This document shows, piece after piece, positions 35,346 through 47,344 of a stretch of DNA of 64,000 nucleotides. This DNA is from Platynereis dumerilii. Taxonomy: Eukaryota; Annelida; Polychaeta; Phyllodocida; Nereididae. A program made the position numbers and the translations under genes. Positions within the stretch are counted from its first letter, which is position 1. Every line of letters starts with the position of its first letter. A model generated the notes under the pieces. It was not told where the DNA came from and ran no database searches. It was given only the letters and a program-made list of their open reading frames with translations. Where the stretch lies: NCBI GenBank assembly GCA_026936325.1, contig JAPTHN010000042.1:3100001-3164000 (forward strand). The letters run 5' to 3'.

Positions 35346-37115
35346 GATTTTATAAATATTTCATTGTTTTCTGGAAAAGAAATCAAATTATTGTAATCTT
35401 CGCATTTGTCACCTCCTGCAAATATCCAAATTTCGACTGTTATGTTGAGGAGGGATTTGAGCTGTCTGTTTCAGAGGGAGTTTCAGTATGCTTATTCTTT
35501 CAAGCCTCAAAGTAAGATTCAGCTTTGGACAATAAAAGGACAGTATCATCAGGACATTCATGCCATATTTTCCTTAATTAGAAGGAAAGAAGAAGTGACT
35601 TTTTTAGTTTGAAAATTGCCAAGCAAACTAAGCTTAGGTTCAACTCCAAGATTGCGCATTGGTTTGTGATGTAATTTCCAACAGATACATGCCCACACGT
35701 AATATTCAAATTTATTCTGCTGCTTTTACACATACTGAAAGACAATGATTTCCATCTGAAAATGTGTAAACAAGGCATGACTCTTGAATCTTGATGCCAT
35801 TTGCCACATCCATGTAAGTAAATGCAAACAGGAACTTTTTGGCCAATATCATTATCTTTATTGTGAGTTGAAACTGCTGATTTCGTCATCGCGATAATTT
35901 TCGAAGTCTCTATTAAGAGAAAATACTGAAAATTTCTTTTCAATACATATTTGCAGCATGTAAGATGCCTTTCATAACTGCAGCTTAGCTCTTACTATTA
36001 GGAGCTCCATTAGTGAAATCAAGTTACAAAAAATTTCTAAATACCGAAAGTAATCAGCTCATCCATAGTGATATGTAGAACGGAAATTTCAATGTGATTT
36101 GTACTGTCAATGTGAGTCTTAAGAGTATTTTCTATTTGGTGCAAATTGGTTTGTTATTTTATTCCCTCCTTATTCAATACATAATTATAGAAGGAACTAC
36201 TTACGCCAGGAATCCAATTAAGAGTACCTTGAAAAGACCAGCCAGAAGTTGTAATTAAATCAAGAAGGAATAATGTAAAATTGTTCTTCAAAATATCCCA
36301 AGGCTAAAGCCAGTCTACATTTCAGAAATGATTTAATTATCTCATTCTGTCCAATTATCTACATGATGGTAGGATATGATGGTTATATCAGAGCATACAC
36401 ATTTCTGAAAGATATAATGATTTTTGACACTGGAAAAAGTTGAGGCCAGAGGATATCTATAGATGCAAATAGCTAATTTACAAAGGTCTGTGTCCATGTG
36501 TTATGATGTAAAGAATCATCCTTTAAAAATCTTTTCTAGACAGTATTTTAAAGGATATTTATAAATGTTCACAATTTCAAAATTCCTATAAATTATTTGT
36601 CTAAAATGCCCTGCAGTTGGTTTAGAGAGGAAGTCAATGTGTTTCAAGTGGGGGAATGACTGCACAGGAAGAGGGACCCCCCCCCTAATAAAAAAAAAAT
36701 ATGATAAAAACTGAAAATCTGTGTAGTTCATCAAATGTATATTATTGAAAGACAATCCTTCTCAAAATAAGCTTTGGAATGGCATGTAATCTGCATCTTG
36801 TTAGTTACAAGGGCGAATGTCATGTTTGAAAAGAAACAAAGAAATTTTGCAAAACACTGACACCGTTTTCAGAGTTGTCGCTCCAAAAAGCCGCAAAAAT
36901 CAATAAGTCATTTTGAGGAATTTTGTTTGAGCCAAAGAGTCATTCAGAAATTCAAAAGTCAATATTTCATTGCATAACAGAAGCTTTTCATTTCATAAAT
37001 GTTGGCTGTCTCCCAAAATGATTGTGTAAGTGGAAGCATTGGTCATCAAATCTCACGTTGATGAAACTATTTTCACCCTCAATGACTTCTCAAATCAATT
37101 TATGTTATTCTTTGT

Positions 37116-37482
37116 TTACAGCGAAACACTTTGACATAGAATTACAGTGGTCTCTGGCACTGTGAAACGGCACTTCTTGTGTCATCATGCTGATGATTTG
37201 TCATGATCAAACACAATACTTTCGATGTTAATTTGATTGAAGGAGACTTATCCCACTTGTTGGTGACAGCCAAACGAAAGGATTATGCATCTGATTTTCA
37301 CTCTAAAAGTTGTTATGAGAAGTCAAATGGCTTATTCTTGATCATGACTAATCAAACAGCCTCTATGTTTCAAATGTTGAAAGTAGAGAAGATGACACTT
37401 CATCGGCTATCATGAGTCATGAAGTGCCATTTTCACAGTGCCACAGTCCACTTTAATTCTATATCAAAGTGTTTCGCTGTAA
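37116..37482 (+). mobile_element. Inverted-repeat element, orientation 2 of a flipped pair
   Basis: Ends TTACAGCGAAACACTTTGA and TCAAAGTGTTTCGCTGTAA. It sits between the same unit sequences as 25370-25726 but with the interior reversed, and the site near 22,575 in C1 is empty. The flip may have arisen by recombination between the element's own inverted ends. The 70-codon frame 37203-37415 is not conserved as protein. Confidence 0.75.
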
Positions 37483-38199
37483 GGAACTTGTGTTAAAAGG
37501 CACAGAAATCTGATAAAACATAGATTCAATGCCTGAAAGACGTCTCTTCAACTCTTGTAAAGACTTTTAAAAAGGCCCATTTCAAAGAATTTTTTCTTTA
37601 TGAAGTTTACACTAAGCATGTCACAATAGCAGATGCTGCGTCATTATCGCATAATGGGAGGTTTTACCCATTTTAGCTGTCTCCTTAAGTTAAAGGTTTT
37701 GAGTGTTGAAGCTATGTGCGTCATCAGCAAATAATGAAAGAAAACACTAATTTATTGCAAATAGTTTCCTTTCTTCTCACATCACTGACGAACTGACTGT
37801 GACAATTGAACAGTGCATAAGTATAAACAGGCCGAGATTCGTGCAAAGGAGAAATCTCTTTTGACAATGGCTAAAATCCACTTCTGGCCATCCTTGCAAA
37901 ATGTTAGAAAAAAAACCATGAATTTTCCATACCCAACGTAAAAATCCAAAACGTTCCTTGAGTGAGTTTCAAGAGGGAGTTATTGATTTGAAAAAGGATT
38001 TCAAGCAGAAAGGCATGTCTACACATTCTCAATGATATGTCTGAGTGGCACTGGTCTCTCGTTCGTATAAAAACACATTCTAAATATTTGTTAGCAGAGA
38101 ATGCTCTCTGAATTTTTGAAATATCAGATATATTGAAGAATCATGTGTAAAATATTCTATAAACAGCAGCAAATAGTCTGACAATGTTGGATGAGCAAC

Positions 38200-38947
38200 T
38201 GTCACCACTGAGGCTTTAACCTCAGAGGTGTCTTCGCGTCTTGGCACTGGGTTCGCCTTCAAGGTGCGAAGGACATCCGTCTCTCACACGAAATAACTAT
38301 ATGCCTCTGTAACTTTCATTTACCATTTTTAAATAGTTAGAGTTTTAATGTTATCTACCTTATTATTGTGTAAATCATGATAACAGCCATATTATTGTGT
38401 AAATTGTAAGGTAACTAAAAAAGAACTGAGAAATAAGCTCGTCCTCATGGTTTCCATAGCAACCATTAGATCTGTGTTTTTGCGCAGCCGCAAAGCACCC
38501 TAACGTAAATCCTAGGGGTAAGCTTGGTTTGCCCGAGCAGAAGAGAACGCGCCCCTGCCCAGGCGGCACGGGCGCTCCTCTCTCCCTGATGGAAGGACGA
38601 ACGTCAGGTAAGAGGTATCGTTGTGAGAGGTATGATTAAAGGTTTCCTTAGGAACCTAGAAGTCATGGTTGATCGAGATGGTGTCTTATTGTAAACTATC
38701 TAAATTGTTCAGGTTATTGTTAGCTTGTTGAGATTAGATTGGACGTTAAAAAGAGTGGTCGATCTATTGTTCGTTGCATTCATCATAACTTTGTAACTGT
38801 TCGATGAATGTTTATTAAAGGAAGTTCTTGGATCTTATCCGTTATGCCTCTGGTATTTCTTGAGTAGGTGTCTCACGACGATCAGTGTTGGAATGTCTCC
38901 GGCAGTGATCCCCGGTAAGCAGTCCATCTATGCTTTTAAAGATGGCA
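38200..38947. mobile_element. Solo LTR, probably Ty3/Gypsy-like (fossil)
   Basis: 748 bp beginning TGTCACCACTGAGG and ending AAAGATGGCA (TG...CA), flanked by a 4-bp CAAC duplication at 38196-38199 and 38948-38951. Units C1 (about 23,120) and C2 (about 26,590) are uninterrupted here. It is GC-richer than its surroundings, with an ATTAAA polyadenylation-type signal at about 38,815. No internal region or second LTR is seen, so it is the usual leftover of LTR-LTR recombination. Family assignment is tentative, since no coding part remains. The perfect duplication suggests a moderate age. Confidence 0.72.
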
Positions 38948-40425
38948 CAACATGGCTGTCTATTTCAATCATTGAATAGATTGACCTGCCCTATAGGCTC
39001 TAGCACGACAGCCATTTGATATTATAGGGGGGGGTGATAATTCCAAAATGTTTCTGTGTGGCGTTTTTTGTGTGACCTGGACTTAGTTAGGCAACACGGT
39101 TGCCCCCGTTTGTCAATACAAGCCGAAAACCCATATGGACGGAGCCTTTGAAGGTTGACGCGAAGAAATAATGACGAAAATTACTAAAAAAAATCATATC
39201 TCGAGAACTATTGGTCTTAGAGACTTGTGAATAGGCTCAAATTAACCGGAATCCTCACTTTTATATCAGTGTTTCATAGTAACTATAGGCCTAAGTGCAA
39301 TACTTTTTCTGTTATTGGACAAAAACTGTTTTTTTAGCTCTTTTCCGACAGTATACAAGCGTAAACTCGCATTGCAGACTGTGTGTATAGTGTTAGAGCC
39401 TAAATAATTGCAAAAATTACTCAATCTATGTTTACATTTAATATTTATATGCATTTGAGAGTTCTATTCCATATTATTAATTACTGAATCATACTATACC
39501 AAGTTGTTGTATACCGTGCATAGATTATGCCTAAATTGATTTGATCAGCGAGATACTTGATTTACTTATGACAATAACATTAATATTTAGTTTCATATAA
39601 CTGCGTGGTACTCTGTGTGCAGCTATCTTAAAAGTCTTGAGGTTCACTGACAAGATCTTTGACAAGCTTATAAAACAAGTGACATTCACAACACCATAAT
39701 AATTCTATTTCACGTGCGAGACAGCAGTAATGCCAGTAATGGCATAAAATTAACTTGAAGAGGATAGCATAAATAATGAATCTATTAAAACTAGAAGTCC
39801 AATACTGGAAAATGACATCCCTGATGGACAAGTAACTCTAAAATTGATTGTTAATCACATTCATTTGTTTCCTATGCTCATCTTGCAGTAACAGGCGTCA
39901 GTTTCATTTTAATGTGGTGGGGCAAGTAGCGGAAAAATTATATATCATTTTGATTCAGAAACATGTGTACTTTGGTCAAAGCCCCACCTACAATGACGCC
40001 ACTGTGCAGTAATGATATATTATAAGAAGAACATAGAGGATTTTTCAAGAAGTCTTAAGAGAAACAAGAAGATGAGACAGGATCTAATCATTTTTAACAG
40101 TAGTACGACTAAACAAAACAATTTAAAATGTATTGACTGTGTCTGACATCTTAATGCACAAATTTTTTATCAGGATTATTGGTCCATACCCTCAAAGTTT
40201 GGGTTTGCATATAGCTCTGAAAATAGAGTAAGCTGTTTCTCTGAGGAGAGAAAGCTTAAGCTGAAACATCTACCTCTGCCAAGTGACCTTGTGCCAATCC
40301 CAGGGACTTCTTAAAAAATGCAGTTCTTCTCCAACACCCCCTTGCTTAATTCTGTGGTGAATGCCTTCAGTGACATTGAGTTCTCCAGCATCTTGTGACT
40401 GAGCACTTCGTTTTAGCACTCCTTA

Positions 40426-43400
40426 TAGACTGGCGGGATTTTGAAAAAAAGGCTTTATTTAGAGAGGTACGAGCATTTTGGGGTAAAAGTCGGGAACCCA
40501 TCTTTTTAGCATATTTCAGGTATGCTGAATCCGAAAAAACCGGTTCCCAAGCGATATTCCAGGTCCTTCACCTCCTAATTTGCATAACAAAATGGCCGCC
40601 AAATTAGCTATTTTTTATTGTTTCAAAACCATAACATTCAATATCTTATGGTTTAGGAAAGCAAAAAAGGCAAACCAAGTGGCTCAAATCAATGTTATGA
40701 AGACCAGGGAATAACACACACCATTTATAGATCAATTATACAAGTTTGATGGTCATTAATATGCTAATTAGTAGCCGCCATTATACAAAAATGTCTTTTC
40801 TTTAATAACTTCCTTACTAATCAAGCAAATAAAACAAATTAAAGTTCTATACCAATGTTTTAAGGGTCAAGGAAGATGATGAAATCATCTATTAAGTCAT
40901 GACACTCATCCAATATTAATCATGCAAGAATAATGGTCAATAGCATGCTAATTAGCGACGAAATATTACCGAAAATAATAATCCTCTTAATATCTTCTCT
41001 GTTTATCCAGCAAACTTTACAAAGTAAAGTTCTATACCAATGTTGTAAGAGTCAGTGAAGATAATGAACACTCATCAAAAAGTATCTATGGAAAAATAAT
41101 AGTCATTAGCATGAAAAATAGCGATGATATATTCCAGGTAACGAAGCTGCTAATCCTGCAAACAGTACAAAATAAAGTTATATACTGGTATCCAATATTT
41201 TAATGGTCAATGAAGAAGTCAATGAGAAAGACATTACACACATCTGATAATATTTATGCAAGACCTGTAGTCAGTAGTATATTAGCAGTGTCATATGACC
41301 AAAAAACAAGCTTATTCGTATGTTTAAATTTGCTAGATCAGCAGAGGAGATGAGGGTCATGGCTGGAATTCTGTTTTGGGGGATGCAAAATTAGTCAGGA
41401 GCTCCCAGAATCCAACAGTGTCTTTTGATGGCCAGAGATGCGTTCTAAGCAATCTGAAGCAATAATTCCCCCATAAAAGACAAGGAATCACTGTATATAT
41501 TATCATTTTATGAAGTGTCCAATTTAGTGAATATTGCACATCATACACATATTAAATGGAAATAATGCAAATCATTACTGAGATGACTTTAGATATGGCT
41601 ATATAGTGGGGTCTGAACCATCATCTCTAGCTCTTGCCTCCTTCATTTGCATTCTCCATTCTTTCCAGTGACCCCTACCTCCGTATTCTCCCTTTCCGCC
41701 TCCTTCCCAGCTCTCCCCTCCTGCCTAATAGCTTCTGTCTCCTCCTGCCTGACTGCCTCCTCCTAGCTCTTGCCTCCGCAACAGCTCTTCTCTCCTCTCT
41801 CTGGCCTATGTCTTCTTCCATGCGGCCCCCTATCAAACTATTGCCCTATTCCAACAGCTGTTGCCTCATAAAATTGTTTCCTACCTCTCTGTTAATCTTT
41901 CTTTGCCTCCAACATTATCTGCATTCTCCTCTGCCTCCTGCCCAACTCCTGCCTCCCTACTCAATAGCTCATCTGTATCCCCTTCGCTGTCTACTTCTTA
42001 GCTCATCGCTGATATTGGTTTCCTCCTCCCTGCATTTCCTCCTACTCGCCGGCTCTCCCCTCTTTTTTGCTTTTTTCTGTTTCCCCTAGCTCTTGTCCCT
42101 TCTTCTAGAGTGATTCTTCCATCACTCTCTGCCTACTCCTAGCTTATATAGTTGCCTCCTCCTTCCCTGCTAGCTCCCAGTTTCTCTTAGCTCTTTCCAC
42201 TCCCTCAGTTGTCTCCGTCAATTTGTCCTTTTTATCTCCAATTTTTCCAGACCATCCCTACCTTTCTCTCTCACTACCAATGTGCCATGCACACATCATT
42301 TTGCCATTTTCTTTAATTAAAAGAATGGTTGAAGGCCTTACTGGTCGTAACCTTGGGAAATTAGTGGTTTTATTACAGTAGGATTGACAGGATTGCCTCA
42401 GAATATTTTTTTGCGTATCAGGAGTAGCAAGATGACTTCATTTCTGAGTTGAGGGTTATCATGTCATCTTGACACATCCAGACATGGTGTAACCTTTGCT
42501 GAATTTCAAGGCAAGGAATGTGCCGCAATGCATTGAGTCCCTGAAAATTCAGAAGAAACACCTTTTTCTGCAAATATGGCATCGCTAATAATCATACAAA
42601 TAACTATTATTATTCTGGCTTTATTAATATATTTTGTATGTATTTGTGAATGAATTCATTGACCCTTACAACAGTGGTATGGAAGTTTAATTTGCAAAAT
42701 GTGAAATGTGTTAGATTAGTAAGGAAGACACTATGAGAAAAACATATTTTGTTTGTGATAAGGCATTGCTTATTAGTAAATACTAATGATGATTATTCTT
42801 GCATAATTAATATTTGATGAATGCCATTAATTAATCAACCTTTGACTTTTTAACCTTTAGTACTGATCATCTCTCCATGAACAAAATAAATTACAATTAC
42901 AATCTATTTGTAAAGTATGCTGGATTAGCAGGGAGGATATGAAAAAAACGTATTTTTTCTGTAATATTTCAACGCTAATAGCATAATAAGCATACTAATG
43001 ACTATTATTTTTCCCTAATTACTATTTGATTAGTGTTATTACTTTATGAATCACTTCATCACCTTCAAGGACCCATAAAAAGTTTGGGATAATAGAACTT
43101 TATTTTTAAAGTTTGCTGGATCAGCACGGAAGATACAAAAAAGACTTTTCTGAAATATGGCATCACTAATTAGCATACTAATGACTATTATTTTCGATAA
43201 TTAATATTTGATGAATGTTATGACTTTATAGATAAGTTCATCATCTTCATTGACTCTTAAAACATTGGTATAGAACATTAAATTGCAAAGGTTCCAAATT
43301 GGCAGAGAAGATACTTGAAGACTGTTCTTTTCTGTTATGTTTCATTGCTGATTAGCATACTATAATGACCATTGTTCTTGCATGATTAATATTGGATGAG

Positions 43401-43869
43401 TGTTATGACTTAATAGATGATTTCATCATCTTCCTTGACCCTTAAAACATTGGTATAGAACTTTAATTTGTTTTATTTGCTTGATTAGTAAGGAAGTTAT
43501 TGAAGAAAAAACATTTTTGTATAATGGCGGCTACTAATTAGCATATTAATGACCATCAAACTTGTATAATTGATTTATAAATGGTGTGTGTTATTCCCTG
43601 GTCTTCATAACATTGATTTGAGCCACTTGGTTTGCCTTTTTTGCTTTCCTAAACCATAAGATATTGAATGTTATGGTTTTGAAACAATAAAAAATAGCTA
43701 ATTTGGCGGCCATTTTGTTATGCATATTAGGAGGTGAAGGACCTGGAATATCGCTTGGGAACGGTTTTTTCGGATTCAGCATACCTGAAATATGCTAAAA
43801 AGATGGGTTCCCGACTTTTACCCCAAAATGCTCGTACCATTCACATATTTCAGAAATCCCGCCAGTCTA
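40426..43869. mobile_element. 3.4-kb foldback nested in the 6.2-kb foldback
   Basis: Ends TAGACTGGCGGGATTT and AAATCCCGCCAGTCTA, with TTA at 40423-40425 and 43870-43872 as a possible 3-bp target duplication (as in PIF/Harbinger). Arms run to about 41,300 and from about 42,360. Each arm is built of tandem repeats of about 180-200 bp marked by GTTCTATACCAATG and its complement. About three copies lie on the left (40,846, 41,027, 41,175) and five on the right (42,655, 42,850, 43,070, 43,265, 43,465). The loop is a pyrimidine-rich tract. ATGGCGGC-type words are present near both ends. Tandem repeats inside inverted arms recall the Drosophila FB and sea-urchin TU foldbacks. Confidence 0.8.
41625..42260 (+). 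repeat. Pyrimidine-rich tract in the loop of the nested foldback
   Basis: About 630 bp in which the + strand is dominated by C and T, with a loose repeat of CTAGCTCTTGCCTCC-type words (41,628, 41,763, 42,086 and degenerate ones to 42,190). The 151-codon open frame at 41634-42089 reads as Leu/Ser/Pro low complexity with no domain and is explained by the base bias. Such strand asymmetry can favour triplex DNA. Confidence 0.75.
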
Positions 43870-46800
43870 TTATCTCCTTGAACCAACTGACTTTTGACCA
43901 ATGAACAGGTAACCAAAGACAAAAGATGACCAGGAAGTACTACTTGAGGAGAACAAGTCAATCAATTTCTTGTTCAGAAACAATTTCAGGCATGAAACTG
44001 GGATGTTGAGAATCTTTCTTCTCTAACAAGTTAGCCATGCAAGTCAGTAGAGATGTTAACAATCTCTGTAAAGTAGTAAAAACTAAAAATTAAAAAAAAA
44101 GTTTTACTTGTCAGGTTATGTTATTTATTTACTCTAATCAAGTCTGTTTGAAAAATGGCTACACTTTAAAGTGGATGTGGCTGCACTGTAAAGAGAAAAA
44201 TGTAACACATATGTATAGAATTATAGACAGATTGTAAAATGTGAGATACAACATGCCAAAAATACAAAATTTCTCAATTCCTAGAATTTGTGACATGTTT
44301 CTACAGAAGGTGGAATAAACATAAGCCTTTTTTTGTGAACGAGAACTAAATATTACTGCTTACCAATATTAGGTTGAAAATTCAAGATCACCTTTGTACA
44401 TCACAATATCTGATCCATCACCACCATAAGAAGCCACACATTCACAGCTTCAACTTGATAATGCTGCTTCAGTTTGCAAAACCTGTCAGTGTCCTCTCGA
44501 TAAGAAAAGAACCAATTTTGAAACCAAAAAGTAAAATTACAAATATAGTGAAATGTGCTGTCCCCAGGAGACTCCTTACATTTTCTTACATGAAAATTGG
44601 TAAACAAAATTAGGCCTACATTTCTTCACCAAACACACACTTACTTTAAAGTATGAGGAAATGACTGAAGACAAATAAATCCCAAGTCATTATAGTGCTG
44701 ACGAGGATAAAACCAGAACACATACATCACCTTTTGAAGACAAAGATAGACACTGTTACACAGAAAGACTTATTTGGCTAAAACTGCAACATCAATCTTC
44801 AATGTTTAGGATGATACTTTAATTTTTGGATATAGAGCAAGTGGAGCAGACATTTTTAAAAGCTAACATTCTTCATATTAGGCCTATGAAGTTCCTAAAA
44901 AATCGAAAATATAAGGTTTTGCACAAAATCAAAGGTTTTTTGGCTATATCTTAAAAAATAAGGTAGATAGGCATATATTTACTATGAAAGACGAATATAA
45001 ACTTAGGGATTACGAATAATTTGAGCCGATTTTGAAGTCTGTATGTGCTTTGGTTCTCGAGATATGGCATTTTCGGGTAATTTTGCAGTCGGCGCATAAG
45101 CCGTTATCTTCAAAGCCTCCGTCCATATGGGTTTTTAAAACCAAATAATGCAATTGAGGTACCTTTGGGTTTCTTTTGACCTATATTTTCATATTCCATC
45201 CACACAGGTATGATTTTCTGAAATTTTTAAAATAACACCCCCCCTATAAAAAATGATAAGGGAGATTTGGGCAGTTATAATTTTGGGCTACACGATTGGG
45301 GAGAGGGGTCTTTGATGACATATCAAGTATTTACTTCAAGTGAAGGATATTTATTCGCTTGTATGTATTTTGATAAAAGTGCTGAAATCAAATATTTTAT
45401 TACATATACTGCCAGTTGTCATGAATCACATCCAGCAGAAATTTGAATGTTCTGTCCTTCAATCATGTTATGGTGCAATCCATCAAAATTCTTAAACGAG
45501 AGGTTTTTTTTAAATGGAAAACAGAAAGTTATATGTGACTGTGGAGAAATCATTTTGAATGGAGCAAAGTACATACTAAAAATAGCTACATTAGTTTGAC
45601 TGTTAAGCATGCATGTCACTGATGTCTACGTACCAATATTTATCTAATCGTATATTCCTATACTGTGCCTTAGTATGGGCCTCAATAAAAATGACTTAGG
45701 TCAAATTTGTATTCTTTTGGCTATTGGAAGCTACTTAAGACCATTTGACCTTTTCTTCCCTTTTCCTGCTCGTACGATCGTGTCCTTTTGTCTTTCACAA
45801 GTTCATTTTGCAATGGGGCCTCACATAAGACTTCGCATCAGAAGAAGTGAGTGATATTTTTTAACAACCATGCTACCCTGTTGGGTTATGAATTTCCATC
45901 AGAAGGAAATTCCTCAATTTTTGTCAACAGCAATTATACATCAGGGGTGAAGATACTGCTAGCTCGGTAGTTACAGAACTATAGTCTTGAATATCACACA
46001 TTTAAACTTTCGACAGGTTAAAATCTGTACTTTTAGATACCTGTTTTCTCTTGATTCAAATGCAGACAGTTTAAGGCAAATGAGCACCAAATGGTCATAC
46101 GTATGAGAACTCAGAATATATTATAAAAATATTTGTTTTACAATAGTACCCTTGTTTTGTTTGATCGACATACATATATTCCAATGAACCGTTTGTAGCC
46201 AGAGAAAAACCAGCATTTATGAGGGATGTCATTGAAATATAAGGAAAATTTTAACAGAATAAATTAACGTGAAAAATGGTCTGCTTGATCATCTAATGTT
46301 CACTTCAGATATACACCATTTTTAAATTTTGAGCATTAGTCAGGAAAACCATTCCCTTCTTTGTAAGTGTCTGTAGCTCTTTTATCTCAGTGGATTACAA
46401 TGGTGAATAATGCAAAACTAAAAAGACAAAACAACTTGATTTTGATGTAAATCTGAGCCCTTTTTGTCACTCATGTTATTTTGAAAACTGTCACATAGAA
46501 CAGAGACGTCTTAAGACCTTGTAAATATTTGATTGTTCTTCAGAAAATAAATCAAAATATTGTTATCTTCATATTTTTCACCTCCTTCCAATGTCTGCAT
46601 TTTGACAGTTATGCAGAGGAGAGATTTGAGCTGTCTGTTTCAGAGTGAGTTTCAATAGCCTGCTCGAAATAATTACAGTTGCCGTTTCACTGAATTAAAT
46701 AATTGAATAATAACGATGCGTACAATGATTTGCAACTTTCATATATATTGTACTTATTTTTTCTTTATCACCTAATCCCTGTTCATTAAAATCATCCCTG

Positions 46801-47344
46801 ATTATTTGGTCAATGAAGATTTCCTGCAAGGTCAGTCTGTAACAGGAGCTATCACGACGCCAATCTCATTATTCTATTTGCAAGTTGAAACTGCTGATTT
46901 GGTCATCGGAAAACAAATCTCAAGGTTAGGTCTCTCATCAAGAGAAAATACTGAACAGTTATTTTCTATATATCAACTACATGTAGGATGCCTTACATAA
47001 CTGCAACTTAGCTCAGTAGATTCATTAGTGACATTACATTACAAATTTGCAAACCACAAAGGATAATCTGCTCATCCATTGTGATACATGTACATGTATG
47101 TGGATTGTGGAACTGAAATTTCAATGTGATTTGTACTGTCAATGTGATTTAACCTAATAATTTCATAAGTCTATTCCAAATGTGGTATCATTGAGGTATT
47201 GCATTGGCTGAACGCCCAGATGACAAACACCAACCCTGTGGACAGACAACATTTTACCCTAGTTAGAACAATACCTTCTATCACTGAGGTGAAACATTTG
47301 TTCACAATCTCCTAAAAGTTGTTTACAAAATAGTCCTTGTGTAG

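Larger units (their letters stand above)
25061..36850 (+). repeat. Array unit C2 (with large insertions)
   Basis: Order of blocks: M at 25,120, flip element, N at 26,350, P at 26,935, then a 1.6-kb insertion. ACATCAGGGGTGAAGATAAC follows at 28,690, then a 6.1-kb foldback. GTTTGTAGCTGGAG (35,028), Q (35,215), CTTGAATCTTGATGCC (35,780), the AAGAGAAAATACTG block (35,910) and a second N-like block (36,615) complete it. With insertions removed it is about 4 kb. Between blocks I see only AT-rich sequence without supported genes. Confidence 0.65.
39022..45249. mobile_element. 6.2-kb foldback with TTATAGGGGGGG ends
   Basis: Outer inverted ends are TTATAGGGGGGGGTG and, mirrored, ACACCCCCCCTATAA. The pairing continues for about 300 bp and includes CCCATATGGACGGAG on both sides (39,130 and 45,118). 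Flanks TTTGATA / AATGATA suggest an imperfect 9-bp duplication; C1 (about 23,170) and C2 (about 26,650) show the uninterrupted site. It contains a second complete foldback (40426-43869). The remaining parts (39,320-40,425 and 43,870-44,950) are AT-rich with no supported gene. ATATCTCGAGAAC occurs in both arms and relates to words in the elements at 27059 and 28905. Confidence 0.75.
36851..47344 (+). repeat. Array unit C3 (with large insertions)
   Basis: Blocks in order: M at 36,910, flip element, N at 37,965, solo LTR, 6.2-kb foldback. GGCTACACGATTGGGGAGAG follows at 45,286 (its sister copy is near 26,675), then a degraded P near 45,795. ACATCAGGGGTGAAGATA (45,940), Q (46,385), the AAGAGAAAATACTG block (46,940) and a truncated N near 47,345 complete it. 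Between insertions I see only diverged unit sequence. Confidence 0.65.

Noticed and set aside
41634-42089. 151-codon open frame, the longest in the window
   Set aside because: Leu/Ser/Pro low complexity from a C+T-rich repeat tract in a foldback loop; no domain.
40846-43480. Regularly spaced repeats that might suggest a CRISPR-like array
   Set aside because: Units of about 180-200 bp without unique spacers, in a eukaryotic foldback; ordinary tandem repeats.
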